From positions 1 to 64,000 of the forward strand of contig CANOYR010000006.1 of assembly GCA_947571655.1 (NCBI GenBank): a DNA stretch of 64,000 nt. The letters are read 5' to 3'. This document shows positions 27,166-36,267 of this stretch, piece after piece. Below the pieces are notes generated by a model, which was given only the letters and a program-made list of their open reading frames with translations, was not told the DNA's origin and made no database searches. Within the stretch, counting starts at the first letter, position 1. Every line of letters begins with the position of its first letter. The DNA is from an uncultured Caryophanales bacterium (GTDB lineage Bacteria > Bacillota_I > Bacilli_A > RF39 > UBA660). The position numbers were made by a program, and so were the translations under genes.

Positions 27166-28080
27166 ATGGATACATTAAAGCTATTAAATAAAAAAATAGA
27201 ACAAATAAAATCAGAAGAGTATATGATAGATCTAAGTTATATCATCGTTCATATCTCAAGGGCAGAAAAATATTTTGAATTAGGAAGAGAAAAAAAAGAA
27301 CCAGAGTATTATAATGATGTAATTTATAGAACAAATCAAGCATATGAGGGTGGATTAAGATGTGCCTATAAAATTCTATTAGAAAAAGATCATGCCTTAA
27401 AATCTACTTATCAAATAGAAGAAGAATTAAATAAAGAAAATATATTAAACAAAAGAGTAAAAAATATGTTTTCAATTTATCGAAATGATTGGAGAAATCA
27501 ATCAACTCACCATTATGACTTTGTATGTGATCAATCAGAAGCATTAATGGCAATTAATAATGTAGAATCATTTATTTACTTGTTACTAGATCAAATTAAA
27601 GAAAAAGATTCTTATCTTTACGCAAAATTAAAATCTAAAGATAGCAAAAAAATTTCTTTTAAAGATTTTGTTCTACAAAAATTAGTATTATTTCCTTCAA
27701 TTTTCTATCAAAGTTTAAAAAATAAGAATGAAGAATCACTTACAGAAATAGAACTTATGAAAGGAATTGAAAACTATTTAAAAAAATTAGATAGTGAAAT
27801 AGAAATATTTTCAGAATATCCATTAAAAACTAATTTACATATGAATCGTAGCAAAGTTGATTTCTATCTCAAAAAAGGTAAGGAAGAACAATATATAGAA
27901 TTAAAGATATTAAAGAATTCAGTTGCAATTGAAACGATAATTCATCACAATAGAGAGCGATGTAAGATATTCAATATGAAAGATTTAGTTCTATTTATTT
28001 GGGATGGTAACGGAGAATATGAGATAAAAGAAAATATCCAAGAAGATATTACAATCAAAATTATAACAAAAGTAAAATAG
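27166..28080 (+). CDS. Unknown two-domain protein: HEPN-like N-terminus, PD-(D/E)XK nuclease-like C-terminus
   Basis: A 304-residue protein not normally found between jag and mnmE. Residues 1-150 look all-helical and contain R110-NQST-H115, the R-x4-H pattern of HEPN ribonucleases, in the context YRNDWRNQSTHH. Residues 195-304 fit a PD-(D/E)XK fold: helix with Glu near 211, then D232 in SKVDFYL, then E245-L-K247 in YIELKI, followed by a hydrophobic strand LVLFIW. Both assignments rest on short motifs only. A terminator lies before it, and mnmE starts 13 bases after it. Codon use and AT content match the neighbours, so a recent transfer is not obvious. Its function is unknown. Confidence 0.7.
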   Translation: MDTLKLLNKKIEQIKSEEYMIDLSYIIVHISRAEKYFELGREKKEPEYYNDVIYRTNQAYEGGLRCAYKILLEKDHALKSTYQIEEELNKENILNKRVKNMFSIYRNDWRNQSTHHYDFVCDQSEALMAINNVESFIYLLLDQIKEKDSYLYAKLKSKDSKKISFKDFVLQKLVLFPSIFYQSLKNKNEESLTEIELMKGIENYLKKLDSEIEIFSEYPLKTNLHMNRSKVDFYLKKGKEEQYIELKILKNSVAIETIIHHNRERCKIFNMKDLVLFIWDGNGEYEIKENIQEDITIKIITKVK

Positions 28081-28093
28081 GAGAGTGAAAAGA

Positions 28094-29449
28094 ATGAATG
28101 ATACAATCGCTGCTATTTCCACAACTCTTGGGGTTGGTGCAATCTCTATTATAAGAGTGAGTGGGAAGGAGGCTATCAAAATAGTAAATAAAATATTTAA
28201 AGGAAAAGATTTAACGAAAGTAGACTCTCATACGATTCATTATGGACATATTATAAATAAAACAGAAATTATTGATGAAGTACTAGTATCTGTCATGAAA
28301 TCCCCAAAAACTTTTACAACAGAAGATATTGTAGAAATCAATTGTCATGGAGGAATTGCAACAACAAACAAAGTTTTAGAATTAGTGATTCATCATGGAG
28401 CTCGTCTTGCAGAAGCAGGAGAATTTACGAAAAGAGCTTTCTTAAATGGAAGAATCGATTTGATAGAGGCAGAATCAGTAATGAATTTAATTTCCTCAAA
28501 AAGTGAATCGAATCGTAAGGTTTCAATTCAGGGAATTCGTGGATATGTTAGTCAAATTATTAAAAATTTAAGACAAGAAGTTTTAGAACTTTTAGCAACA
28601 ATTGAAGTAAATATTGATTATCCAGAGTATGAAGATATAGAAGTAATGACAAATAATAAAATAAAACCTAAAATTTTAAAAATTAAAGAAAAATTGAAAA
28701 AAATAATTCAAGAATCAGAAGATGGCAAAATTCTTTCAAATGGAATTAAAACAATTATTGTTGGACGTCCTAATGTAGGAAAAAGTAGTATATTAAATCG
28801 ATTATTGGAAGAAGAACGGGCAATCGTTACAGATATTGAAGGAACAACAAGAGATACTGTTGAGGGACATATTACAGTTTATGGAGTTCCATTAAATATT
28901 ATTGATACTGCAGGGATAAGGGAAGCAAAAGATTTAGTAGAAAAAATAGGCGTAGAGAAGAGTTTAAGTTTAATTGAAGAAGCTGATTTAATTATACTGG
29001 TATTAAATAATAATGAGAAATTAACGATAGATGACTATAAAATTTTAGAGATATGTAAAGATAAAAAAACAATCGTAGTCATTAATAAAAGTGATTTAGA
29101 AGAAAAAATAGAAATAGATAAAATATCTTATAAAAATATAATTTATACAAATACAATTGATTTAGATGGAATGAATCAATTGAAAGAAAAAATTATAGAA
29201 CTATTTCATTTAAATCAATTAGAACAAAAAGATTATGCATGTCTTAATAACATAAGACAAATTTCTCTTGCCAAAATTGCCTATCAAATTTTAGAAGAAG
29301 TAGAAAAAGCAATTCAAGAAAACATCCCAATTGATATGGTTGAAATAGACATAAGACGTGCTTGGGAAACATTGGGAGAAATTATTGGAGAAACTTATAC
29401 AGAAGAATTAATTGATCAATTATTCAGTCAATTTTGTTTAGGAAAATAA
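28094..29449 (+). CDS. mnmE: tRNA modification GTPase MnmE
   Basis: With MnmG it adds the carboxymethylaminomethyl group to wobble U34. The 451-residue protein starts MNDTIAAISTTLGVGAISII, a folate-binding-type N-domain. The embedded G domain has G1 GRPNVGKS near 219-226, G3 DTAGI and G4 NKSD, and the protein ends with FCLGK whose Cys is catalytic. ATG 28094 has AGGAGAG eight bases upstream, excluding the GTG at 28085. A Noc site lies downstream before mnmG. Confidence 0.98.
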   Translation: MNDTIAAISTTLGVGAISIIRVSGKEAIKIVNKIFKGKDLTKVDSHTIHYGHIINKTEIIDEVLVSVMKSPKTFTTEDIVEINCHGGIATTNKVLELVIHHGARLAEAGEFTKRAFLNGRIDLIEAESVMNLISSKSESNRKVSIQGIRGYVSQIIKNLRQEVLELLATIEVNIDYPEYEDIEVMTNNKIKPKILKIKEKLKKIIQESEDGKILSNGIKTIIVGRPNVGKSSILNRLLEEERAIVTDIEGTTRDTVEGHITVYGVPLNIIDTAGIREAKDLVEKIGVEKSLSLIEEADLIILVLNNNEKLTIDDYKILEICKDKKTIVVINKSDLEEKIEIDKISYKNIIYTNTIDLDGMNQLKEKIIELFHLNQLEQKDYACLNNIRQISLAKIAYQILEEVEKAIQENIPIDMVEIDIRRAWETLGEIIGETYTEELIDQLFSQFCLGK

Positions 29450-29538
29450 CCAATTAAAAATGATGAATCGACTTAAAAAATAAATCCATTAAATTTTAAA
29501 AAATGTATTAAAACAACAAAATATAGAATTTAAGTATC

Positions 29539-29564
29539 AAAATTATTTCCCGGGAAATAATTTT
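29539..29564. promoter_or_regulatory. Noc-binding site 4 (NBS)
   Basis: A perfect 26-bp palindrome with the core TATTTCCCGGGAAATA between mnmE and mnmG, about 22 bases ahead of the mnmG promoter. It is the only copy seen on the right arm in this window. Confidence 0.9.
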
Positions 29565-29585
29565 TTTAATATTTTAAGAAAAAAA

Positions 29586-29614
29586 TTTTCAAAGAATTAA
29601 AAATATTGTATAAT
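29586..29614 (+). promoter_or_regulatory. Promoter of mnmG-rsmG
   Basis: TTTTCA and perfect TATAAT (29609-29614) with a 17-base spacer and a TG two bases ahead of the -10. It lies about 33 bases before the mnmG start. Confidence 0.65.
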
Positions 29615-29646
29615 AGTGCCAGTAAAAAAGAGGAGATGGATTCAAA

Positions 29647-31506
29647 ATGAAGTACGATATTATTGTAGTAGGGGGAGGACATGCTGGATGTGAAGCATCT
29701 TTAGCTTCCGCTCGTCTAGGAAATCGAACATTATTAGTAACAGGAAATATAAAAAATATCGCAGACATGCCTTGTAATCCATCGATTGGTGGACCTGCAA
29801 AAGGAATTATCGTAAGAGAAATTGATGCCTTAGGTGGAGAAATGGCCAATAATATTGATCATAGTTGCCTGCAGGTAAAAATGTTAAATACAAAAAAAGG
29901 ACCAGCAGTTCGAGCACTTCGTGCACAAGGAGATAAAATTACTTATCCACAAAAAATGTTGACAACAATAAAAAATCAAAAAAATTTAGAAATCAAAGAA
30001 TCACTAGTAGAAGACTTGATAATAGAAAAGAATAAAATAAAAGGGATTATATTAGAAACAGGAGAAAAAATAAAATCAGAAGCAGTCATTTTAACAACAG
30101 GAACCTATTTAAAGGCAGTGATATTAAGAGGGGATAAAAAAACGAGTAGTGGTCCTCATGGAGAAAGGCCATCACAATTCTTAAGTGATAAACTAAAAGA
30201 GTATGGATTTACAATACAAAGATTAAAAACAGGGACCCCTCCGAGAATTGATAAAAAAAGTATTGATTATACCAAAACAAGTCTAGAATCAGGTGATGAA
30301 AATACCTACACCTTTTCCTTTAAAAATAAACCTCAATATCGAGCAGAAGACCAAATTCCATGTCATCTAATTTATACAACAGAAAAAACACACCAAACCA
30401 TTATGGAAAATCTAGAAAAATCTAGTATGTATGGAGGATATGTTGAAGGAATTGGTCCAAGATATTGTCCATCTATTGAAGATAAAGTAGTAAGATTTAA
30501 AGAAAAAGAAAGACATCAATTGTTTTTAGAGCCAGAAAGCCGTTTTTATGATGATATTTATATTCAAGGATTCTCAACAAGTATGCCAGAAGATATTCAA
30601 GATCAGATGGTGCATTCTCTACCTGGCTTAGAACACGCTAAAATTTTAAAATATGCATATGCGATTGAGTATGATGCAATTGATCCATTACAACTAAAAC
30701 AATCTCTAGAAACAAAAATAATAGAAAATTTATTTACTGCAGGACAAATTAATGGAACAAGTGGGTATGAAGAAGCTGCAGGTCAAGGATTAATCGCAGG
30801 AATGAATGCTTCTAGAAAAATTCACAATCAAGATCCCATTATTCTAAAAAGAAACGAGGCTTATATTGGGGTTTTAATTGATGACTTAGTAACCAAAGGT
30901 ACAAAAGAACCATATCGTATGCTAACTTCTCGTGCAGAATATCGACTCCTCTTACGCCACGATAATGCCGATTTAAGGCTTAAAGAATATGGATATCAAG
31001 TGGGACTAATTCAAGAAAAAGATTATCGACAATTCCAAAAGAAAAAAGAAAACATTCAAGCATTGACAGAACAATTAAAGAAAACCAAAATTACTCCTAC
31101 AAAACAAAATAATACATATCTAGAAAAAATAAATTCCACCAAACTTTTAGATGGAATTTCACTATATGATTTATTAAAAAGACCAGAAATTACAATAGAA
31201 ACATTAAATCATTGGATAGAAATTAAATACTCAGAGGAAGTCAAAGAACAAGTAGAAATTCAAATAAAATACGAAGGATATATAAAAAAAGCCAATCGAG
31301 AAGCAGAAAAAATGTTAGATTTGGAGAAAATAAAAATTCCAGAAAAAATAGACTATAATAACATTCATAATATGGCAAGTGAAGCAAGACAAAAACTTTC
31401 AAGTATCAAACCTACTACCATTGCACAAGCTTCTCGCATCAGTGGAGTAAACCCAGCAGATATATCGATTCTCATGATATATTTAAAAAAGGAAAAGAAA
31501 ATATGA
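29647..31506 (+). CDS. mnmG: tRNA uridine 5-carboxymethylaminomethyl synthase MnmG
   Basis: The FAD enzyme partner of MnmE. The 619-residue protein has the dinucleotide fold [14 protein letters not shown] (residues 4-17), the [11 protein letters not shown] block with conserved Cys near 43, GTPPRID near 198, the [19 protein letters not shown] motif near 366-381 and [16 protein letters not shown]. Length is normal. It overlaps rsmG by four bases (ATGA), indicating translational coupling. Confidence 0.98.
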   Translation: MKYDIIVVGGGHAGCEASLASARLGNRTLLVTGNIKNIADMPCNPSIGGPAKGIIVREIDALGGEMANNIDHSCLQVKMLNTKKGPAVRALRAQGDKITYPQKMLTTIKNQKNLEIKESLVEDLIIEKNKIKGIILETGEKIKSEAVILTTGTYLKAVILRGDKKTSSGPHGERPSQFLSDKLKEYGFTIQRLKTGTPPRIDKKSIDYTKTSLESGDENTYTFSFKNKPQYRAEDQIPCHLIYTTEKTHQTIMENLEKSSMYGGYVEGIGPRYCPSIEDKVVRFKEKERHQLFLEPESRFYDDIYIQGFSTSMPEDIQDQMVHSLPGLEHAKILKYAYAIEYDAIDPLQLKQSLETKIIENLFTAGQINGTSGYEEAAGQGLIAGMNASRKIHNQDPIILKRNEAYIGVLIDDLVTKGTKEPYRMLTSRAEYRLLLRHDNADLRLKEYGYQVGLIQEKDYRQFQKKKENIQALTEQLKKTKITPTKQNNTYLEKINSTKLLDGISLYDLLKRPEITIETLNHWIEIKYSEEVKEQVEIQIKYEGYIKKANREAEKMLDLEKIKIPEKIDYNNIHNMASEARQKLSSIKPTTIAQASRISGVNPADISILMIYLKKEKKI

Positions 31507-32189
31507 ACACAGAAAATTTTATAAACGAAACAAAGATGCTAGGAATCTCCTTAACAGAGAAGCAGAAAGAACAATTAGAAAAATTCTATCATCTTTTAAT
31601 TCATTGGAATCAAAAAATAAATCTAACTAGAATTACACAAAAGCAAGAAGTTTATTTAAAACATTTTTATGATAGCCTTACTTTAGCAAAAGAAGTAGAT
31701 TTAACAAAAGAACTAAATGTATGTGATGTAGGAAGTGGTGCAGGGTTTCCAGGAATTGTATTAAAAATAGTATATCCAAATTTAAAAATAACTTTATTAG
31801 ATTCTCTTCAAAAAAGAGTGAACTACTTAAATGAAATAATAAAAGAATTAAATTTAAAGGAAATTCAAGCATTTCATATTCGAGCAGAAGAATATGCAAA
31901 AATTCATAGAGAAAGTTATGATATTGTAACAGCTCGGGCAGTTACAAATCTAAAAAAACTATCAGAATTATGCATTCCTATGGTAAAAGAGAATGGATAT
32001 TTCATTTCAATGAAAGCAAATGCTAAAGAAGAAATCGAAGAAGCAAGAGATATGATTTCTTTACTTGGAGGAAAAATAAAACATGTGAATGAATTTTTAC
32101 TACCAATAGAAAATAGTACACGAACACTAATTAAAATCGAAAAAATCAAACCGACAAATAAAAAATATCCAAGAAATAAAATAAAATAA
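31503..32189 (+). CDS. rsmG: 16S rRNA (guanine-527 N7) methyltransferase RsmG
   Basis: Uses SAM to methylate G527 of 16S rRNA; loss gives low-level streptomycin resistance in other bacteria. The 228-residue protein shows [11 protein letters not shown] near 39-49 and the SAM motif [15 protein letters not shown] near 74-88. [14 protein letters not shown] near 148 is the expected downstream block. It overlaps the end of mnmG by four bases and precedes noc, the Bacillus order. Confidence 0.97.
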   Translation: MNTENFINETKMLGISLTEKQKEQLEKFYHLLIHWNQKINLTRITQKQEVYLKHFYDSLTLAKEVDLTKELNVCDVGSGAGFPGIVLKIVYPNLKITLLDSLQKRVNYLNEIIKELNLKEIQAFHIRAEEYAKIHRESYDIVTARAVTNLKKLSELCIPMVKENGYFISMKANAKEEIEEARDMISLLGGKIKHVNEFLLPIENSTRTLIKIEKIKPTNKKYPRNKIK

Positions 32190-32348
32190 GCAAAAATTTT
32201 ATTCAATACAAACAAAAAAATGGTATCATATAAGTGAAAAATAAAATTTTTCAACTATCTTACTATCAAAAAAAGTCTAAAAATCACTAAAAAGAACGAT
32301 AAAACTCAAATAATAGAGAAGAGTTCAATAAAAAAATTGGCTTTTTTC

Positions 32349-32376
32349 TTGTTTCATTAAAAAAATATGATATAAT
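32349..32376 (+). promoter_or_regulatory. Promoter of noc
   Basis: TGATATAAT (32368-32376) is an extended -10 box, with TTGTTT at 32349-32354 as a weak -35 (16-base spacer to TATAAT). It lies about 47 bases before the noc start. Confidence 0.55.
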
Positions 32377-32423
32377 GAATATAATTAAAAGAATAAAAAA
32401 GAAAGAATGAAAAGAGGGTTACT

Positions 32424-33479
32424 ATGGATAGAGAAGTAGTAGATTTATATTTAGATGACATTATCCCTAACCGTTTCCAACCACGTGAAGTGTTTAATGA
32501 GCAAGCCTTGAAAGAATTATCAGATTCCATTAAAGCACATGGAGTCATTCAACCAATCATTGTTCGTAAAATTGGAGATAAATATGAAATTATCGCAGGA
32601 GAAAGAAGATATAAAGCATCTGCAATGGCGGGATTAACTAAAATACCAGCAATTATTAGAAATTTAGATGACAAAGAAACTTCAAAAGTAGCACTTTTAG
32701 AAAATCTTCAAAGAAAAGATTTGACTCCAATAGAAGAAGCGAGAACTTATCAGAAAATTATTGAACTTGATGATATGACACAAGAGGAATTGGGAAAAAC
32801 GATGGGAAAAAGTCAAGCCTCGATTGCAAATAAAATGCGTCTATTATCTTTACCAGATGAAGTTCAAGAGGCATTATTAGAAGATCGAATTTCAGAAAGA
32901 CATGCAAGAAGTTTATTAAATTTAAAAAATCCTGAAGAACAAATTGCAATGTTACAAGAAATTATAGATAAGAGAATGACTGTTAGAGAATTAGATGCAA
33001 GAATTAAAGGAGAAAATCCACAAAAATATATTCCAGATCCATCCACCAATATTAATAATTCAATACCTATTGGGCCAAGTAATATAGGAATTGATGATAA
33101 TTCCCCATTATCAGAGTCAATTCCAACCATCGATTTAACACCAAATCCAAGAATCGACTTTAACAATTTACCAGAAGATACTAATAGAACAAGACCAAAT
33201 ATTCCAATAGGAAACATGGTGAATGAGCTCGATCCTCAAAGTGTTATCGATTTAAGACCAAAATTACCAACAGAATCCAATCGAGGAGAAATCTTTCCAA
33301 AACGTCCAACGATTGAAGAATTATTGGGGGATGAAGAGTTATTCTCTTTAAGAGATGCTGTATCTTCCATTAGAAAAAGTGTAGAATCAGTACGTAATAA
33401 AGGATTTATAATTAAAGTAGAAGAAATGGATTTTGAAAAAACCTATCAAATTGTTGTAAAAATTGATAAAGATATCTAA
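32424..33479 (+). CDS. noc: Nucleoid occlusion protein Noc (ParB paralogue) without the N-terminal membrane helix
   Basis: Noc binds NBS DNA and blocks septum assembly over the nucleoid. The 351-residue protein has a ParB/Noc CTP-binding domain (IIAGERRYKAS near 56-66; ENLQR near 93-97). The helix-turn-helix GKSQASIANKMRLL has Q131 and K137, and R159 falls in SERHAR; these are Noc-type specificity residues. Noc-like C-terminal segment SLRDAVSSIRKSVESV follows. It begins directly at the CTP domain: a stop codon 30 bases upstream in frame excludes an N-terminal amphipathic helix. Residues about 196-305 form a Pro/Asn/Ile-rich linker absent from Bacillus Noc (about 283 residues). AGAGGG precedes the ATG; the position rsmG-noc-soj-parB is canonical. 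Confidence 0.9.
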   Translation: MDREVVDLYLDDIIPNRFQPREVFNEQALKELSDSIKAHGVIQPIIVRKIGDKYEIIAGERRYKASAMAGLTKIPAIIRNLDDKETSKVALLENLQRKDLTPIEEARTYQKIIELDDMTQEELGKTMGKSQASIANKMRLLSLPDEVQEALLEDRISERHARSLLNLKNPEEQIAMLQEIIDKRMTVRELDARIKGENPQKYIPDPSTNINNSIPIGPSNIGIDDNSPLSESIPTIDLTPNPRIDFNNLPEDTNRTRPNIPIGNMVNELDPQSVIDLRPKLPTESNRGEIFPKRPTIEELLGDEELFSLRDAVSSIRKSVESVRNKGFIIKVEEMDFEKTYQIVVKIDKDI

Positions 33480-33502
33480 AAGTAGAGCGCTCTACTTTTT
33501 TT
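33478..33502 (+). terminator. noc terminator
   Basis: AGTAGAGC and GCTCTACT form a perfect inverted repeat overlapping the noc stop codon, followed by a run of T. It separates noc from soj. Confidence 0.85.
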
Positions 33503-33582
33503 TAACAAATTAGGAAAAAGCATTTCATAATTTCTCGATTTCTGTTAAAATAAAAAAGTATTAATTCAAAAAAGGTGGTAGC

Positions 33583-34383
33583 ATGGGAAAGATAATTTCA
33601 TTAGTAAATCAAAAAGGTGGAGTAGGAAAAACAACGACAAGTATTAATCTTTCTGCATCTTTAGCACATTTAGGAAAAAGAGTATTATTGATTGATTTAG
33701 ATCCACAGGGAAATGCAACAACCGGAGTTGGAATCAATAAAGGAGATATTACAAAAAGTGTACATGATGTGATGACAGGAAAATGTACAGGGCAAGAAGC
33801 AATTATTCGCACAAAATTTAAAAATTTATATCTTCTTCCTGCAACAATTAATTTAGCAGGAGTAGATATTGAATTAATGGAAATGAGTAAAACAGATCAT
33901 GAATTTTCTAAAAATACTCAATTAAAACAGGGATTAGATCCAATCAAAGATGTTTTTGATTTCATTATTATTGATTGCCCTCCATCACTAGGGTTAATAA
34001 CAACCAATGCACTAACTGCATCAAATTCAGTAATTATTCCTGTACAATGCGAATTTTTCGCATTAGAGGGAATCACACAATTATTAAACACCATTATGCT
34101 GGCACAGAAAAACTTAAATCCAAATTTAGATATTGAAGGAGTCCTCTTAACAATGCTTGATTCAAGAGCAATTTTATGTTTAGAAGTAGTAGAAGACATT
34201 CGGCGTTTCTTTAAAGAAAGAGTATACAATACAATTATTCCAAGATTAGTCCGAATTGCTGAAGCACCATCTCATGGAACTCCAATTATAGAATATGATC
34301 CAAAGCATCGCGGAACAATAGCATATTTAAATTTAGCGAAGGAAGTGATTGAAAGAAATGGAAACACAAAGAGAGAACAATAG
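33583..34383 (+). CDS. parA: Chromosome partitioning ATPase ParA (Soj)
   Basis: A deviant-Walker ATPase that works with ParB/Spo0J in origin segregation and regulates DnaA. The 266-residue protein has the signature NQKGGVGKTTTSINLSASL (residues 8-26), LIDLDPQGNATTGVG near 38-52 and IIIDCPPSLGLITTNAL near 126-142. RBS AAAGGTGG precedes the ATG. Its end overlaps the start of parB, as usual for this pair. Confidence 0.97.
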   Translation: MGKIISLVNQKGGVGKTTTSINLSASLAHLGKRVLLIDLDPQGNATTGVGINKGDITKSVHDVMTGKCTGQEAIIRTKFKNLYLLPATINLAGVDIELMEMSKTDHEFSKNTQLKQGLDPIKDVFDFIIIDCPPSLGLITTNALTASNSVIIPVQCEFFALEGITQLLNTIMLAQKNLNPNLDIEGVLLTMLDSRAILCLEVVEDIRRFFKERVYNTIIPRLVRIAEAPSHGTPIIEYDPKHRGTIAYLNLAKEVIERNGNTKREQ

Positions 34384-35251
34384 AAGAAAGGCACTTGGAA
34401 GAGGATTAGAAGAATTATTTAATAATGAACCAATTAGCTATGAAACTATCGAAGAAAGAATTATTGATACAACTCCAAGAGAAGAAATCAAAGAAATTCC
34501 AATTTCAGAGTTAAGAAGTAATCCATATCAACCTAGAAAAAACTTTGATGAACAAGCATTACAGGAATTAGCTAGCTCTATTAAAGAACATGGAGTATTT
34601 CAGCCAATTATTGCGAAAAAAAGCATTAAAGGATATGAAATTATCGCAGGAGAACGTCGTGTAAAGGCATCTGAACTTGCTGGAAAAAACACCGTTCCTG
34701 CCATTATTCGAGATTTTAGTGATTCAGAAATGATGGAAATTGCTCTTTTAGAAAATCTACAAAGAGAAGACCTAAATGCAGTAGAAGAGGCAATTGCCTA
34801 TCGCAAACTAATCGAAGAGCTCTCAATCACTCAAGAAGAACTTGCCAAAAGGTTAGGAAAAAGTAGGAGTCATATCACCAATATGTTAGGAATATTAAGT
34901 CTACCAGAAGAAGTGAAAGATATGATTATGGACGAAAAAATTACAATGAGTCATGCGAGAGTTTTAAGTAAAATGAAAGATACAGATAAAATCAAAGAAC
35001 TCGCACAAAGAATTGCTATGGAAAACTTAAGTGTAAGACAAGTTGAAAACATATCAATTGACAGTCTATACGAAAAAAAGAAAAAAATTAAGAGACGTGA
35101 AAATCCAGTAAACGAATATCAAATAATAGAAGAAGAATTAGCGGAAAAATTAGGAACAAAAGTAAAAATTAAAAATAATAAAGTAGAGATTTCATTTGTT
35201 AATAACAACGATTTAAATCGATTATTAGAAATGATTGGCTATAAAAATTAG
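34358..35251 (+). CDS. parB: Chromosome partitioning protein ParB (Spo0J)
   Basis: A CTP-dependent clamp that loads at parS and spreads, recruiting SMC. The 297-residue protein has the N-terminal Soj-activating motif ALGRGLEELF, the CTP domain (NPYQPRK, IIAGERRVKA, ENLQRED) and the helix-turn-helix LGKSRSHITNMLGIL. The Arg in GKSR is the parS-type specificity residue, in contrast to Gln in the window's Noc. A C-terminal dimerisation domain ends the protein. ATG 34358 is used; TTG 34349 three codons earlier is equally possible given AAGGAAGTGA upstream. Two exact parS sites lie at 15.1-15.2 kb. Confidence 0.96.
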   Translation: METQRENNRRKALGRGLEELFNNEPISYETIEERIIDTTPREEIKEIPISELRSNPYQPRKNFDEQALQELASSIKEHGVFQPIIAKKSIKGYEIIAGERRVKASELAGKNTVPAIIRDFSDSEMMEIALLENLQREDLNAVEEAIAYRKLIEELSITQEELAKRLGKSRSHITNMLGILSLPEEVKDMIMDEKITMSHARVLSKMKDTDKIKELAQRIAMENLSVRQVENISIDSLYEKKKKIKRRENPVNEYQIIEEELAEKLGTKVKIKNNKVEISFVNNNDLNRLLEMIGYKN

Positions 35252-35268
35252 AAAGGAGTTTTTCTTTC

Positions 35269-36078
35269 ATGTTAGAAAAAATATTAATTCCTCAAATCTA
35301 TTTGCCAATAATCTATGTTAGTGTTGCCATCATTGTAAATACACTATGTAAAAAGATAATTCGAACAATTATTAATGCCAAAGAAAGAAGCTTAGAAAAG
35401 GGAAGCTACAACTATAAAAAAACAGAAACACTAAAAGTACTATTGAATAACTTTATAAAATATATCATTGCTATTTTCACATTTCTTGCAATTTTAACAG
35501 TGTATGGAATCGATGTAAGCTCTGTACTTGCAGGTCTTGGAATTGCTGGAGTATTATTAGGATTAGCTCTTCAAGATTTTGCCAAAGATATTATTGCAGG
35601 AATTGGAATCGTATTAGAAAATCAATATGCAATTGGAGATGTTGTAACAATAGGAGAATTTACAGGAGAAGTAATTTTCTTAGGACTAAAAACAACAAGA
35701 ATTAAAAGTTGGGATGGAAAAGTAAAGATTATTGCCAATCATAATATTGATGAAATCATTAACTATAATATGACCAATTCTGTGGCAATCGTAGATTTTG
35801 GTGTTTCTTATGAAAGTAACATTCAACGAGTAGAAAAAGTTTTAAAACAATTAGCCGAAGAACTGACCGAAAGCTTACCAGATTTAAAGGGGGAAGTTCA
35901 AGTACTGGGAATTGAAAAATTAGAAAATTCTGCCATAGTATATCGAATGATTGCACCTACCAAATCTCTTGCACACTACAATGTTCAAAGAATTATGAGA
36001 AAAGAAATTAAAGAATGTTTAGAAAAAGCGAAAATCAAAATTCCTTATCCACAAATTGAGGTACACCATGGCAACTAA
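35269..36078 (+). CDS. mscS: Small-conductance mechanosensitive channel, MscS family
   Basis: A tension-gated channel releasing solutes on osmotic downshock. The 269-residue membrane protein has hydrophobic segments near 8-25, 60-80 and 85-120. The pore-lining third helix is the Gly/Ala-rich GLGIAGVLLGLALQDFAKD, followed by the beta domain start QYAIGDVVTIGEFTGEV. AGAAAGGAG precedes the ATG. MscS-type genes are commonly found between spo0J and ychF in Bacilli. Its last 11 bases overlap the start of the DUF951 gene. Confidence 0.93.
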   Translation: MLEKILIPQIYLPIIYVSVAIIVNTLCKKIIRTIINAKERSLEKGSYNYKKTETLKVLLNNFIKYIIAIFTFLAILTVYGIDVSSVLAGLGIAGVLLGLALQDFAKDIIAGIGIVLENQYAIGDVVTIGEFTGEVIFLGLKTTRIKSWDGKVKIIANHNIDEIINYNMTNSVAIVDFGVSYESNIQRVEKVLKQLAEELTESLPDLKGEVQVLGIEKLENSAIVYRMIAPTKSLAHYNVQRIMRKEIKECLEKAKIKIPYPQIEVHHGN

Positions 36079-36265
36079 AGAATATGGAATGAATAGTAGG
36101 GTAGTCATGAAAAAGGGTCATCCCTGTGGTGCAAACGAATGGGAAATTATAAGACTTGGAGCAGATATTAAAATACGTTGTGTAAATTGTAATCGAACAG
36201 TAATGCTTCCAAGAATTGAATTCAATAGGAAAATAAAAAAAGTAATCCATAGTGAGGAGCAGTAA
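36068..36265 (+). CDS. DUF951 (YyzM-type) small protein
   Basis: A 65-residue protein of a conserved but uncharacterised Bacillota family. The diagnostic core is VVMKKGHPCGANEWEIIRLG, then ADIKIRC-x2-C (VNCNRTVMLPR). The Cys residues, one in HPCG and two in C-V-N-C, suggest a small metal-binding beta fold. ATG 36068 is chosen with GAGG upstream, giving an 11-base overlap with mscS. The link to mscS and ychF is the family's usual context; the role is unknown. Confidence 0.93.
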   Translation: MATKEYGMNSRVVMKKGHPCGANEWEIIRLGADIKIRCVNCNRTVMLPRIEFNRKIKKVIHSEEQ

Positions 36266-36267
36266 AA

